DNA from: Limnohabitans sp. INBF002
GTDB taxonomy: Bacteria; Pseudomonadota; Gammaproteobacteria; Burkholderiales; Burkholderiaceae_C
Length of the DNA stretch: 64,000 bases
Direction: 5' to 3'
Assembly: GCF_027924905.1 (NCBI RefSeq)
Contig: NZ_AP027055.1
Coordinates: forward strand, 62,001-126,000
Position 1 is the stretch's first letter; every line of letters begins with the position of its first letter. The notes beneath the pieces were generated by a model that was not told the origin of the DNA, made no database searches, and saw nothing but the letters and a program-made list of their open reading frames with translations. Shown here piece after piece: positions 36,113-45,145 of the stretch. The position numbers and the translations under genes are program-made.

Positions 36113-36292
36113 ATGTCACGTCTTGCTTCTTACATTCGCCGTCTGCCTTTGTTGTTGCCCTCGCTCGCTGTTGCGCACGAAGGCCACGGCATCGAAGGCG
36201 CCTCGCACTACCACGCCACTGATGTGTGGGGTTTTGTGTCGATCGCTGTGGCCGCTGCCGTCGTGTGGTGGTTCACAGGCCGTGGCAAATAA
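36113..36292 (+). CDS. Small membrane protein within the urease operon
   Basis: A 59-residue protein from ATG 36113. An N-terminal signal-like segment (RLPLLLPSLAVA) is followed by a His-rich stretch HEGHGIEGASHYHATD and one transmembrane helix (VWGFVSIAVAAAVVWWF). It lies 34 bp after ureA and 12 bp before ureB, in the same direction. The histidines suggest metal binding, perhaps nickel, on the outer face of the membrane; this is inference, and I do not recognise a characterised family. Confidence 0.68.
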   Translation: MSRLASYIRRLPLLLPSLAVAHEGHGIEGASHYHATDVWGFVSIAVAAAVVWWFTGRGK

Positions 36293-36304
36293 AGCGAGGC
36301 GCTG

Positions 36305-36640
36305 ATGACACCCGGTGAACTCTTGATCGATGAGGGCGAACACGTCCTCAACCCTGACCGACGCACGCACACGCTGGTCGTGCAAAACGCCAGCGACCGC
36401 CCCATCCAAGTGGGCTCGCACTACCACTTTGCCGAAACCAATGCGGGCTTGCGCTTTGACCGCGTTGCTGCACACGGCATGCGTTTGAACATCGCATCCG
36501 GCACGGCGGTGCGCTTTGAGCCGGGCCAACAGCGCACGGTCGAGCTGGTCGACCTGAGTGGCGAGCGCCAAGTGTTTGGCTTTCGCGGTTTGGTGAATGG
36601 CGCGGTGGATCAAAGCGCCGCCGATAAAGGACACAAGTGA
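36305..36640 (+). CDS. ureB: Urease beta subunit
   Basis: A 111-residue structural subunit: [46 protein letters not shown] (adjoining blocks) and [29 protein letters not shown] are diagnostic. Its stop overlaps the ureC ATG at a shared base (TGATG). Length is within the usual 100-115. Confidence 0.97.
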   Translation: MTPGELLIDEGEHVLNPDRRTHTLVVQNASDRPIQVGSHYHFAETNAGLRFDRVAAHGMRLNIASGTAVRFEPGQQRTVELVDLSGERQVFGFRGLVNGAVDQSAADKGHK

Positions 36641-38382
36641 TGGCAACCATTGGCAAACGCGCTTACGCCGAAATGTTTGGCCCCACCGTGGGCGACCGCC
36701 TGCGCTTGGCAGACACCAACTTGGTCATTGAAGTTGAAAAAGACTTCACGCTGCAAGCAGGCGGCTATGGCGAAGAAGTGAAGTTCGGCGGCGGCAAAAC
36801 CATCCGCGACGGCATGGCGCAATCGCAGCGCACACGCGATGGTGCAGGTACGGGCCCGCAAGCGGGTGGCGCCGTGGACACCGTGATGACCAACGCGCTC
36901 ATCATCGACCACTGGGGCATCGTGAAAGCCGACATCGGTTTGAAAGGTGGCCGCATCGTGGCCATTGGCAAAGCGGGCAACCCCGACACGCAACCGGGCG
37001 TGGACATCGTCATTGGCCCAGGCACGGAGGTGATCAGCTGCGAAGGCAACATCGTCACGGCAGGCGGCGTGGACACGCACATCCACTTCATCGCGCCCCA
37101 ACAAATTGAAGAAGCCTTGACCAGTGGCGTGACCACCATGCTCGGCGGCGGCACCGGCCCAGCAACAGGCACCTTTGCCACCACCTGCACACCGGGCGCT
37201 TGGAACATCGAACGTATGTTGCAAGCGGCAGACGCCTTCCCCATGAACCTTGGCTTCTTGGGCAAAGGCAATGCCGCGCTGCCCGATTCGTTGCACGAGC
37301 AAATCAACGCAGGCGCGATTGGTTTGAAGCTGCACGAAGACTGGGGCACCACGCCCGCGGCGATTGACAACTGCTTGAACGTGGCCGAAGCCACCGACAC
37401 GCAAGTGGCCATCCACACCGACACGCTCAACGAGAGTGGCTTTGTGGAAGACACCGTGGCTGCCTTCAAGGGCCGCACCATCCACACCTTCCACACCGAA
37501 GGTGCGGGCGGTGGTCATGCGCCCGACATTTTGAAAGTGGTGGGCGAGGCCAATGTGTTGCCCAGCTCCACCAACCCCACGCGCCCGTACACGGTGAACA
37601 CGCTCGACGAGCATGTGGACATGCTCATGGTGTGCCACCACCTCGACCCCGCGATTGCCGAAGACTTGGCCTTTGCCGAAAGCCGCATTCGCCGCGAGAC
37701 CATTGCGGCCGAAGACATCTTGCACGATCTCGGTGCCATCAGCATGATGAGCAGCGACAGCCAAGCGATGGGGCGTGTGGGTGAAGTCATCATCCGCACT
37801 TGGCAAACCGCGCACAAGATGAAAGCGCAGCGTGGTGCTCTGCCGGGCGATACCGATCGCCACGACAACTTCCGCGTCAAGCGCTACATCGCCAAGTACA
37901 CCATCAACCCTTCTATTGCCCACGGCATCAGCCACGAAGTGGGCAGCGTGGAAGTGGGCAAATGGGCCGACCTGGTGGTGTGGAAGCCCGCGTTCTTTGG
38001 CATCAAGCCCAGCATCATTTTGAAAGGTGGCTTCATCGCCATGGCGGCGATGGGCGACCCCAATGCCTCCATTCCCACACCGCAGCCCGTGCACTACCGC
38101 CCCATGTTTGGTGCGTATGGCGGTGCCTTGCACCGTGGCTCGCTCACCTTTGTGTCGCAAGCGGGTTTGGCTACTGGCATTGGGCAAAAGTTTGGTTTGC
38201 ACAAAACCCTGAGTGCCGTGAAGAACATTCGCAGCGTGGGCAAACGTGACATGATTCACAACGACTACGCACCGCGCATGGAAGTGGATGCACAAACCTA
38301 TGCGGTGCGCGCCGATGGTCATTTGCTCACCTGCGAACCCGCGGTGAGCTTGCCCATGACCCAACGCTATTTCTTGTTCTAA
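36640..38382 (+). CDS. ureC: Urease alpha subunit (catalytic)
   Basis: A 580-residue nickel amidohydrolase that splits urea to ammonia and carbamate. Nickel ligands are in [10 protein letters not shown]; the carbamylated lysine is K230 in [12 protein letters not shown]; further ligands are in [16 protein letters not shown] and [14 protein letters not shown], and the flap histidine is in MVCHHLDP. Compared with the usual 567-572 residues it carries a small insertion near residues 60-80 ([14 protein letters not shown]). I used ATG 36640; a GTG one codon upstream is in frame. Confidence 0.97.
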   Translation: MATIGKRAYAEMFGPTVGDRLRLADTNLVIEVEKDFTLQAGGYGEEVKFGGGKTIRDGMAQSQRTRDGAGTGPQAGGAVDTVMTNALIIDHWGIVKADIGLKGGRIVAIGKAGNPDTQPGVDIVIGPGTEVISCEGNIVTAGGVDTHIHFIAPQQIEEALTSGVTTMLGGGTGPATGTFATTCTPGAWNIERMLQAADAFPMNLGFLGKGNAALPDSLHEQINAGAIGLKLHEDWGTTPAAIDNCLNVAEATDTQVAIHTDTLNESGFVEDTVAAFKGRTIHTFHTEGAGGGHAPDILKVVGEANVLPSSTNPTRPYTVNTLDEHVDMLMVCHHLDPAIAEDLAFAESRIRRETIAAEDILHDLGAISMMSSDSQAMGRVGEVIIRTWQTAHKMKAQRGALPGDTDRHDNFRVKRYIAKYTINPSIAHGISHEVGSVEVGKWADLVVWKPAFFGIKPSIILKGGFIAMAAMGDPNASIPTPQPVHYRPMFGAYGGALHRGSLTFVSQAGLATGIGQKFGLHKTLSAVKNIRSVGKRDMIHNDYAPRMEVDAQTYAVRADGHLLTCEPAVSLPMTQRYFLF

Positions 38383-38391
38383 TTTTTCACG

Positions 38392-38943
38392 ATGCTCACC
38401 TGTTCTAAATTAATCGCTGGCGGCCAAGGCTTGGCCGCTGCCTTGGTCAAACGCGCCGCCACCGTGGCGCTGGATTGGGATGTGCGCCAAAAAAGCCGCT
38501 TTGATGCGACCGATTCCACAGGGCGTGCCTTGGGCGTGTTCTTGCCACGCGGCACCTTGGTGCGCGGTGGCGATGTGCTGGTGCTCGAAGATGGTTCACT
38601 CGTACGCGTGCAAGCCGCCCCACAAGAAGTGCTGCGCATCACCGCGTGTGCCCAACACGGCTCGGCCTTCGATTTGACGCGTGCGGCCTACCATCTGGGC
38701 AACCGCCATGTGCCGATTGAACTCAAGCCCGATCATTTGAAAATTGAACCCGACCATGTGCTGGCCGACATGCTGCGCGCCATGCACATGACGGTGGTCA
38801 CCGTGCATGAGGCGTTTGAGCCAGAGGGTGGTGCGTACAGCAGCCATGGGCACGCGCAAAGGCATGAGCATGACCATAGCCATTCACATAAACACGATGC
38901 ACATGGCCATGTACACGGCCCCCATTGCAAACATGACCATTGA
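38392..38943 (+). CDS. ureE: Urease accessory protein UreE (nickel chaperone)
   Basis: A 183-residue metallochaperone. The N-terminal peptide-binding and C-terminal nickel-binding domains are followed from about residue 152 by a tail with 14 histidines in 32 residues plus a cysteine, ending [15 protein letters not shown] and [11 protein letters not shown] are the conserved metal-site region. The tail-coding DNA also contains the ureF start (11-bp overlap). Confidence 0.94.
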   Translation: MLTCSKLIAGGQGLAAALVKRAATVALDWDVRQKSRFDATDSTGRALGVFLPRGTLVRGGDVLVLEDGSLVRVQAAPQEVLRITACAQHGSAFDLTRAAYHLGNRHVPIELKPDHLKIEPDHVLADMLRAMHMTVVTVHEAFEPEGGAYSSHGHAQRHEHDHSHSHKHDAHGHVHGPHCKHDH

Positions 38944-39640
38944 TGCTGCAACGGTCGCGACGCCTTCTACGCCCGCACTGCTCCAACTCATCTGGCTCGC
39001 CTCACCCGCGTTGCCGATTGGCGGCTTTTCGTATTCCGAAGGTTTAGAAGCGGCCATCGACCACGGGCTTGTGCATGACGAACACAGCGCGGCCGAGTGG
39101 TTGTTGGATCAATTGCACCTCACCCAATCGCGCGGCGATATGGCGGTGCTGGGTCATATGGTCACCGCATGGCAAGCCCTTGACCACGAACGTTTAGAAA
39201 CCTTGAGCCAATGGGTGCACGCCACGCGCGAGAGCGCTGAGCTGCGTTTGCAAAGCGAGCAAATGGGTCGCTCCATGTTGGAGTGGCTGCGCAACCAAGA
39301 CGCCATCGATGCAGCCACCATCGCCCTGTGCAACCGCTGGGTGCCCACCTACCCGCTGATGTTTGCGTTGGCTTTGTCACGCACCGGCGCACCACTGGAG
39401 CAATGCTTGCAAGCCTATGCCTTTGGCTGGGCCGAGAACATGGTGCAAGCCGCCATCAAGTCGGTGCCCCTCGGACAAAATTCGGGGCAACGCATGTTGA
39501 CGAAACTCGCCCAACACATCGCACCCGCCGTCAGCCATGCCATGCAAGTGAACGACGACACACGCCAAGCTTTTTCTCCCATGCTGGCCATTCTTTCGGC
39601 TCAACATGAAACTCAATACTCACGACTGTTTAGATCATGA
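38933..39640 (+). CDS. ureF: Urease accessory protein UreF
   Basis: A 235-residue all-helical protein that bridges UreD and UreG. Signature: [32 protein letters not shown] (adjoining blocks); [26 protein letters not shown] is in the C-terminal half. The ATG at 38933 ([18 protein letters not shown]) fits family length; the open frame upstream overlies the UreE histidine tail and is not coding. The stop overlaps the ureG ATG by 4 bp. Confidence 0.94.
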   Translation: MTIDAATVATPSTPALLQLIWLASPALPIGGFSYSEGLEAAIDHGLVHDEHSAAEWLLDQLHLTQSRGDMAVLGHMVTAWQALDHERLETLSQWVHATRESAELRLQSEQMGRSMLEWLRNQDAIDAATIALCNRWVPTYPLMFALALSRTGAPLEQCLQAYAFGWAENMVQAAIKSVPLGQNSGQRMLTKLAQHIAPAVSHAMQVNDDTRQAFSPMLAILSAQHETQYSRLFRS

Positions 39641-40290
39641 AGCACTTACACACCATCGCACATCGCACCAAAAAATTGCCACCCTTGCGCGTGGGCATCG
39701 GCGGCCCTGTGGGCTCCGGTAAAACCACCTTGCTCGAAATGCTGTGTAAAGCCATGCGCGACAAGTACGACCTCGTCGCCATCACCAACGACATTTACAC
39801 CAAAGAAGACCAACGCTTGCTGACCATCAGCGGTGCGCTGCCTGCCGAGCGCATCATGGGCGTGGAAACGGGCGGCTGCCCGCACACCGCGATTCGTGAA
39901 GATGCGTCCATCAACCTCGAAGCGATTGACCGCATGCTGGTGGACTTTCCGGATGCCGATGTGGTGTTCATTGAAAGCGGCGGCGACAACTTGGCCGCCA
40001 CCTTCAGCCCTGAGCTGAGCGACTTGACGATCTATGTGATCGACGTCGCGGCTGGCGAAAAAATTCCCCGCAAAGGCGGCCCCGGCATCACCAAGAGCGA
40101 TTTGTTTGTGATCAACAAAACCGATCTCGCCCCCTATGTGGGAGCGAACTTAGATGTGATGGAAGCCGACACCATTCGCATGCGCACGAATGCGAGTGGC
40201 TTGAAGCCTTTTGTCATGACCAACTTGCGTACCTTGGATGGTTTGCAAGAGGTGGTCAAGTTCATTGAGACCAAAGGGATGTTGATCTAA
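39637..40290 (+). CDS. ureG: Urease accessory GTPase UreG
   Basis: A 217-residue SIMIBI-class GTPase that powers nickel transfer. P-loop [10 protein letters not shown] at residues 22-31, the CPH metal motif in [13 protein letters not shown], and the base-recognition motif [13 protein letters not shown] are all intact. It closes the urease operon; no clear terminator was found in the 57 bp before the convergent transketolase. Confidence 0.97.
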   Translation: MKHLHTIAHRTKKLPPLRVGIGGPVGSGKTTLLEMLCKAMRDKYDLVAITNDIYTKEDQRLLTISGALPAERIMGVETGGCPHTAIREDASINLEAIDRMLVDFPDADVVFIESGGDNLAATFSPELSDLTIYVIDVAAGEKIPRKGGPGITKSDLFVINKTDLAPYVGANLDVMEADTIRMRTNASGLKPFVMTNLRTLDGLQEVVKFIETKGMLI

Positions 40291-40347
40291 AGTCTGTCGG
40301 ATTTTTACACCTGTGCAACTTCACCCAAAGGGCGATAGGCACACCGT

Positions 40348-42351
40348 TCAGTTCTTCGACTTGCGTTTGAGTAAGCGGTGTGCCTCGGCCACCGCCGCCT
40401 CGGGAGTGATGCCAAATTTTTTGTAAAGCGCATCGGCTGGACCGGAGGCACCAAAACTTTGCATCCCGATGAACCCGCCATGCTCACCTAAATATTGATC
40501 CCAACCCAAGCGTGCTGCGGCTTCAATGCCAACTCGCACAGTGTCGTCCCCAAGGACGCTACGACGGTACGTTGCGTCTTGTGCATCAAAGAGCTCCCAG
40601 CATGGCAATGAAACGACAGCTGCGCCAATGCCTGAGGCCTCTAGTTGTGCTCGCGCCTGAACGGCAAGCATGACCTCTGAGCCCGTTGCGAGCAACGTGA
40701 CAAGGCGAGGACCGCATGTGGTTTCTGCTAAGACATAGCCTCCGCGACGCGATAAATTTTCTTCTGTGTGTGAGGTACGCACGAGCGGTAAGTTTTGGCG
40801 AGCGAACACCAAGCTGACGGGGCCGCTCTTGTGATTGAGCGAAAGCTCCCAGCACTCGGCTGCCTCTATCGCATCGGCGGGACGCATGACCCACATGTTG
40901 GGCATGGCACGTAAGGATGCCAATATTTCTACAGGCTGGTGTGTGGGGCCGTTCTTGCCAATGCCAATGGAGTCGTGACTGAAAACAAATTTAACTGGCA
41001 ACGCCATCAAGGCAGCCATTCGCATGGAGGGACGTTGGTAATCAGAAAAAGCCAAGTACGTCACACTCAGCGGCAGGATGCCGCCGTGTGCCGCCATGCC
41101 ATTGGCCATGGAGCCCATCACATGCTCGCGTACGCCGCAATGCACATAAGCGCCATGGCGATCCTTTGCAGTGAACGCAGACAAGCGACGCTTGTGGCTG
41201 GTTGGCGCTTCTAAGTCGGCACAGCCGACCATGCGTTCGGGTAACACGGGTGTTAGTAAGTCGTTGATTTCGGCAGAGATCAAAATCCCGCTTTGGTTTT
41301 GCGATGTGTCCCACGCGCGGCGTTTGTAATCGTGCAAGACCTGTTGCCATCCGTTAGGAAGTTCTCCACGCATGACACGTTCGAACTCCTGGCGGTCTGC
41401 TTCAGGTAGCTTCGTAACCCGCGCTTGCCAGGCCTCATACGATGGCAAGCTGCGTCTACCAGCTTCACGCCAAGGCGCCAAGATGTTTGCGGGTATTTCA
41501 AATGGTGCATGCGGCCATTGCAGCAATTCACGCGCAGCTGTTGCGTCTTCTGGGAAGAGTCGCGCGCTGTGGCCGCCGCGTTGCCCTTGCAGACGTGCAA
41601 GGCCTTTGGCGATCATGGTGCGACACGCGATCATGGACGGTCGCGGGTCGGTACGCGCGGCATCTAACGCAAGCGAAACGGCTTCCATGTCATGACCATC
41701 GACTTCAACGACATGCCAGTCTGCAACTCGAAAGCGTTCCGCGACGTTCTCGCTGATCGACAATTCGGTGCTGCCATCGTCTGTGATTTGGTTGTCATCC
41801 CAAAGCAGAACCAGCTTGGATAAGCGCAGATGTCCTGCGAGAGAAATCATTTCCTGGCCAATGCCTTCTTGCAGGCACCCGTCGCCGACGAAGGCGTACG
41901 TGAAATGATTCACCAAGTTGTCGCCAAAGCGCGCGTTGAGATAAGCCTCGGCGATGGCCATACCAAACGCATTGGCAATGCCTTGTCCGAGAGGGCCCGT
42001 GGTGACTTCAATGCCGTTGATCGCTCCGTGTGGGCGTTCGGGGTGGCCTTCGCAAATTGAGTCCAGCTCGCGAAATTTTTGAATTTCTTCAATCGGAAAG
42101 TCTGGGTAACCCGTTAGGTGCAGCAGCGAATACAGAAGCATGGAGCCATGTCCATTGGACAGCACCACGCGGTCACGATCGGCCCAGTTAGCGTCTTGCG
42201 GGTTGAACTTGAGGTGGCGCGTATACAGCGCGGTGGCAATTTCTGCCATGCCCAGCGGAACGCCTTGGTGGCCCTCTTCGGCCTTGACGATTGCGTCAAT
42301 AGACAGAAAGCGTATGGCGTTGGCAAGGGGGGTGGTGGTCAAAGCGGACAT
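40348..42351 (-). CDS. Transketolase-like enzyme, full length
   Basis: A 667-residue three-domain ThDP enzyme. Cofactor and catalytic residues are present: H28 (EEGHQG), H68 (SNGHGS), H103 (CEGHPE), GDG...DDN, and the catalytic Glu in HCGVREHVM. By remembered alignment with E. coli TktA, two substrate residues differ: the phosphate-binding Arg of the SRKAS segment is not conserved here, and the Asp of GLGEDGPTH is N467 in GIGKNGPTH. The second phosphate Arg (ARQNL) is kept. This suggests a non-standard or unphosphorylated acceptor. It is co-directional with the SDR gene 12 bp upstream. Confidence 0.88.
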   Translation of the reverse strand: MSALTTTPLANAIRFLSIDAIVKAEEGHQGVPLGMAEIATALYTRHLKFNPQDANWADRDRVVLSNGHGSMLLYSLLHLTGYPDFPIEEIQKFRELDSICEGHPERPHGAINGIEVTTGPLGQGIANAFGMAIAEAYLNARFGDNLVNHFTYAFVGDGCLQEGIGQEMISLAGHLRLSKLVLLWDDNQITDDGSTELSISENVAERFRVADWHVVEVDGHDMEAVSLALDAARTDPRPSMIACRTMIAKGLARLQGQRGGHSARLFPEDATAARELLQWPHAPFEIPANILAPWREAGRRSLPSYEAWQARVTKLPEADRQEFERVMRGELPNGWQQVLHDYKRRAWDTSQNQSGILISAEINDLLTPVLPERMVGCADLEAPTSHKRRLSAFTAKDRHGAYVHCGVREHVMGSMANGMAAHGGILPLSVTYLAFSDYQRPSMRMAALMALPVKFVFSHDSIGIGKNGPTHQPVEILASLRAMPNMWVMRPADAIEAAECWELSLNHKSGPVSLVFARQNLPLVRTSHTEENLSRRGGYVLAETTCGPRLVTLLATGSEVMLAVQARAQLEASGIGAAVVSLPCWELFDAQDATYRRSVLGDDTVRVGIEAAARLGWDQYLGEHGGFIGMQSFGASGPADALYKKFGITPEAAVAEAHRLLKRKSKN

Positions 42352-42363
42352 GGCAGATAGGCG

Positions 42364-43113
42364 TCAGTGGATCAACATGCCGCCATTCACATCAAGTGTG
42401 ACGCCCGTGCAGTATTTAGACAGATCGCTCGCGAGAAATACCACGCAGCCTGCGACGTCGTTGGGTTCACCGATGCGGGCGAGTGGAATGCCATCCAGAA
42501 TGGCCTGATGCTTGTCTTCTGGAATCTTGCCTTTGTTGATGTCGGTTGCGATCAGACCAGGTGTGACGCAGTTGACGCGAATGTTGTTGCCGCCGTATTC
42601 ACGCGCCATGGCACGGGCGAGACCCAGCACGCCAGCTTTTGCTGCGGAGTAGTGTGGACCACCCAAGATGCCGCCGCCGCGTTGTGCCGACACGGAGGAA
42701 ATACAGATGATCGAGCCGCTCTTTTGCGCCAGCATGGTGGGCAGCATGGCCTGAGAGGCATACAGCGTCCCGCGAAGGCTGACATCCATGATTCGATCGT
42801 AGTCTGCGCCGGAAATATCAAGGAACTTGACGGGTTGTGTAATGCCTGCGTTGTTGACCAAGATGTCGATGCGACCGTATTTCGCTTTGATTTGCGCAGC
42901 AGCGGCTTCGCACGATGCTTTGTCAGTCACGTTGGCCACGAGGCCCAGGTGTTCGGCGCCTAATTGGGCGGCCGCGGCCTGTGGGTTGGCCTGTTCCAGA
43001 TCAAGAATCACCACCTTGGCACCTTGCGCCGCCATCATGCGGGCGGTGGCAAAACCTAAGCCATTGAGGCTGGCACCGCCGGTGATGACGGCCACTTTGT
43101 CTTTGAGCAACAT
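42364..43113 (-). CDS. SDR-family NAD(P)-dependent dehydrogenase
   Basis: A 249-residue classical SDR. The cofactor loop is TGGASLNGLG (a longer variant of TGxxxGxG), then DLEQ after beta-2 (acidic, favouring NAD), NNAG near residue 87, catalytic Ser in ISSVSAQRG, and YSAAK near 155-159. It resembles polyol/3-oxoacyl-type reductases. It is the first gene of the two-gene unit with the transketolase and diverges from a LysR gene, suggesting oxidation of a polyol or hydroxy acid in the same pathway. Confidence 0.88.
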   Translation of the reverse strand: MLLKDKVAVITGGASLNGLGFATARMMAAQGAKVVILDLEQANPQAAAAQLGAEHLGLVANVTDKASCEAAAAQIKAKYGRIDILVNNAGITQPVKFLDISGADYDRIMDVSLRGTLYASQAMLPTMLAQKSGSIICISSVSAQRGGGILGGPHYSAAKAGVLGLARAMAREYGGNNIRVNCVTPGLIATDINKGKIPEDKHQAILDGIPLARIGEPNDVAGCVVFLASDLSKYCTGVTLDVNGGMLIH

Positions 43114-43201
43114 TTGAGTCTCCTAAATTTTTTGAAGCTTTGGAGCGCTGATTGTGAGTAGACTCGATGGTTAGTTCAAGCGATAAAAAATCATCGTGAG
43201 A

Positions 43202-43214
43202 TGAATTAAATTCA
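43202..43214. promoter_or_regulatory. Palindrome in the SDR/LysR intergenic region
   Basis: TGAATT-A-AATTCA, perfect arms, in the 119-bp gap between the divergent SDR and LysR genes, 19 bp upstream of the regulator ATG. It resembles a LysR-type recognition site by position and AT-rich symmetry. Confidence 0.45.
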
Positions 43215-43232
43215 CCTTAGCTTTTCCTGGAA

Positions 43233-44105
43233 ATGATCCCTTCACTCTCATCACTGCTTGCGTTTGAGGCCATTGCACGGCGGCAAAGCTTTGCGCTTGC
43301 TGCTTCAGAGCTTCATCTCACGCCTTCTGCTGTGAGTCATCAAATAGCCAAGCTGGAAGGCATGTTGGGTGTCAAGCTTTTCGAGCGAACGCTCAAAAGT
43401 ACTCAGCTAACACCTGAGGGGGCGGCCTACCTTCGGCGTATTTCGGGTGCTTTGGCCGCACTTTCGGCGGCGACGCACGAGGCGCGCCAAGGCGGGCGAC
43501 ACAGTCTTTATGTGCATGCCAGTCCGAGCTTTGCCAGCCTTTGGTTGATGCCGCGTATCAGTGAGTTTGCGCAAACGAATCCCGATATCGCGCTGTTTGT
43601 TTCTTCGTCACCTTCACACTCAGATTTCCAGCAAGGGTTGGTGGACATCGACATTCGTTACGGCGTGCCGAATTGGCAGCATTTGGTGATTGAACCGTTG
43701 AGCACGGAAACGATACAGCCGCTTGCCAGCCCTGACTTCATTCAAGCGCATCGTGTGCGGCATAAACGAGATCTGTTGCATGTACCGCTCATCCAATCAA
43801 CGGTGAATCGGGTGCAATGGCATGACTGGTTTTCGGCACAGGGGCTTGAAGGTCCGCCAGAACGCGTCGAGTTGAGTTTCGATCGCGCCATGATGTCGTT
43901 GGATGCGGCAGCTCAAGGCCTAGGCATTGCTTTAGAAAGTGCTTGGCTGGCTAGTGCCTATTTACAGCGGGGGCAGTTGGTGCCTGTGTTTTCACGTCAA
44001 TCCGCACTTTCGATTCAAGCGCACTTTGCGGTCTACCCGCAGCGCAACACAAATCGTCCGGCAGTTGTTCAATTTTTGCAATGGCTGCAAAAGGCTTGCA
44101 AGTAA
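43233..44105 (+). CDS. LysR-family regulator (GcvA-like)
   Basis: A 290-residue LTTR. The winged helix starts IPSLSSLLAFEAIARRQSFALAASELHLTPSAVSHQIAKLE (adjoining blocks), the GcvA-type version in which the third helix reads LTPSAVSHQI. The C-terminal effector domain is complete. It is transcribed divergently from the SDR-transketolase pair, which it probably controls. It converges with the second LysR gene with no gap. Confidence 0.88.
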   Translation: MIPSLSSLLAFEAIARRQSFALAASELHLTPSAVSHQIAKLEGMLGVKLFERTLKSTQLTPEGAAYLRRISGALAALSAATHEARQGGRHSLYVHASPSFASLWLMPRISEFAQTNPDIALFVSSSPSHSDFQQGLVDIDIRYGVPNWQHLVIEPLSTETIQPLASPDFIQAHRVRHKRDLLHVPLIQSTVNRVQWHDWFSAQGLEGPPERVELSFDRAMMSLDAAAQGLGIALESAWLASAYLQRGQLVPVFSRQSALSIQAHFAVYPQRNTNRPAVVQFLQWLQKACK

Positions 44106-44999
44106 TTAGGGTTGCGATGCTTCAAGCTCTTCAAACAACCATTCGCGAAAGGCTTTCATCTTCGGAAGATGTGCTTTGGCTTTGAGGTAGGTGAGGTGGT
44201 GACATACCTTGGTGGGGCCCTCGGCGCCGAAAGGCAATACCAATCGCCCCTCTTGAAGTTCACGCTCAACAAGCAAGCGGCTCTCTAGTCCAAGCCCCAA
44301 ACCATCAACGGCGGCACTGATCGCCATGAATGAGCGGTCAAATCTCGGCCCACGGTCGAGCTTGAGCATCACGTCTGGATGGTCTCGCTGCCATTCACGC
44401 CAGCTGTAAATATTCACTTCAGAGTGGATCAGCGTGATGCCCGCAACATCTTTGCTTTTTCGTAGCTTGTGCTTTTTGGCAAAACTAGGCGCACACAAGG
44501 CGACGATTGTTTCTGCTGGCAGAGACGCCAGCTCGACGCCCGTGTCTGGAAAAACCATGCCATAGCGTATTGAAAAGTCAGCCTCTTCAGAGAGGAGGTT
44601 GACCAAAGAAACGGAAGCGTTGAGCCTGACATCGATGTCTGGAAATATCGCGCTGAAGCGAGAGAGCCTTCGCATGAGCCATTGCGTGCCAAAGCTTGGC
44701 ACCGTGTGAATGGTCAGTATGTCGCTTTTGCCCGAACGCTCAATGCTGCGTGTCCCTGCCGCAATGACATTGATTCCTTCGGTCACGCTTTCAGCGTAGC
44801 GACGACCCACATCGGTGAGCTCCACCACACGACCAACTCGATGGAATAGGGAAATCCCTAGAGTGTCTTCAAGGCCACGAATTTGATGGCTTATTGCGGA
44901 TGGCGTAAGGCTTAATTCATCCGCTGCAGCACCGAAAGAACCTAGTCTGGCTGCGGCTTCGAAGGCGATTAAAGACTTTAGAGGCGGTAGGTGACGCAT
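44106..44999 (-). CDS. LysR-family regulator (GcvA-like), second copy
   Basis: A 297-residue LTTR with N-terminus RHLPPLKSLIAFEAAARLGSFGAAADELSLTPSAISHQIRGLE (adjoining blocks). It is a paralogue of the regulator at 43233 but clearly diverged. It is divergent from the two-subunit transketolase/TRAP operon, with an inverted repeat immediately upstream of its own ATG, so it most likely governs that operon and itself. Confidence 0.88.
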   Translation of the reverse strand: MRHLPPLKSLIAFEAAARLGSFGAAADELSLTPSAISHQIRGLEDTLGISLFHRVGRVVELTDVGRRYAESVTEGINVIAAGTRSIERSGKSDILTIHTVPSFGTQWLMRRLSRFSAIFPDIDVRLNASVSLVNLLSEEADFSIRYGMVFPDTGVELASLPAETIVALCAPSFAKKHKLRKSKDVAGITLIHSEVNIYSWREWQRDHPDVMLKLDRGPRFDRSFMAISAAVDGLGLGLESRLLVERELQEGRLVLPFGAEGPTKVCHHLTYLKAKAHLPKMKAFREWLFEELEASQP

Positions 45000-45001
45000 G
45001 T

Positions 45002-45030
45002 TTAATTGGTGAATTTAGCTCATCAATTAA
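45002..45030. promoter_or_regulatory. Inverted repeat, probable LysR operator
   Basis: TTAATTGGTGA and TCATCAATTAA, 10 of 11 bp complementary, separated by 7 bp and ending 3 bp from the LysR ATG. It lies in the 146-bp gap before the transketolase/TRAP operon, the expected place for an LTTR recognition site. Confidence 0.6.
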
Positions 45031-45145
45031 GCTAAAAACTTCATTTGTGGTCATGGATTATGGCGCATAGACTACGCCGAAATTTCAATGCAATTCGACA
45101 AAGTTCCCCACAGCAGGGGAGCGTTTAAAACACAAGGAGACAAGC

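Noticed and set aside
35587..36114. Minus-strand frame covering the ureA region
   Set aside because: Overlaps ureA antisense and the regulatory spacer with sigma-54 elements; no similarity recognised.
36610..38364. Long open frame (584 codons) on the minus strand
   Set aside because: Antisense shadow of ureC, which is certain from its active-site motifs.
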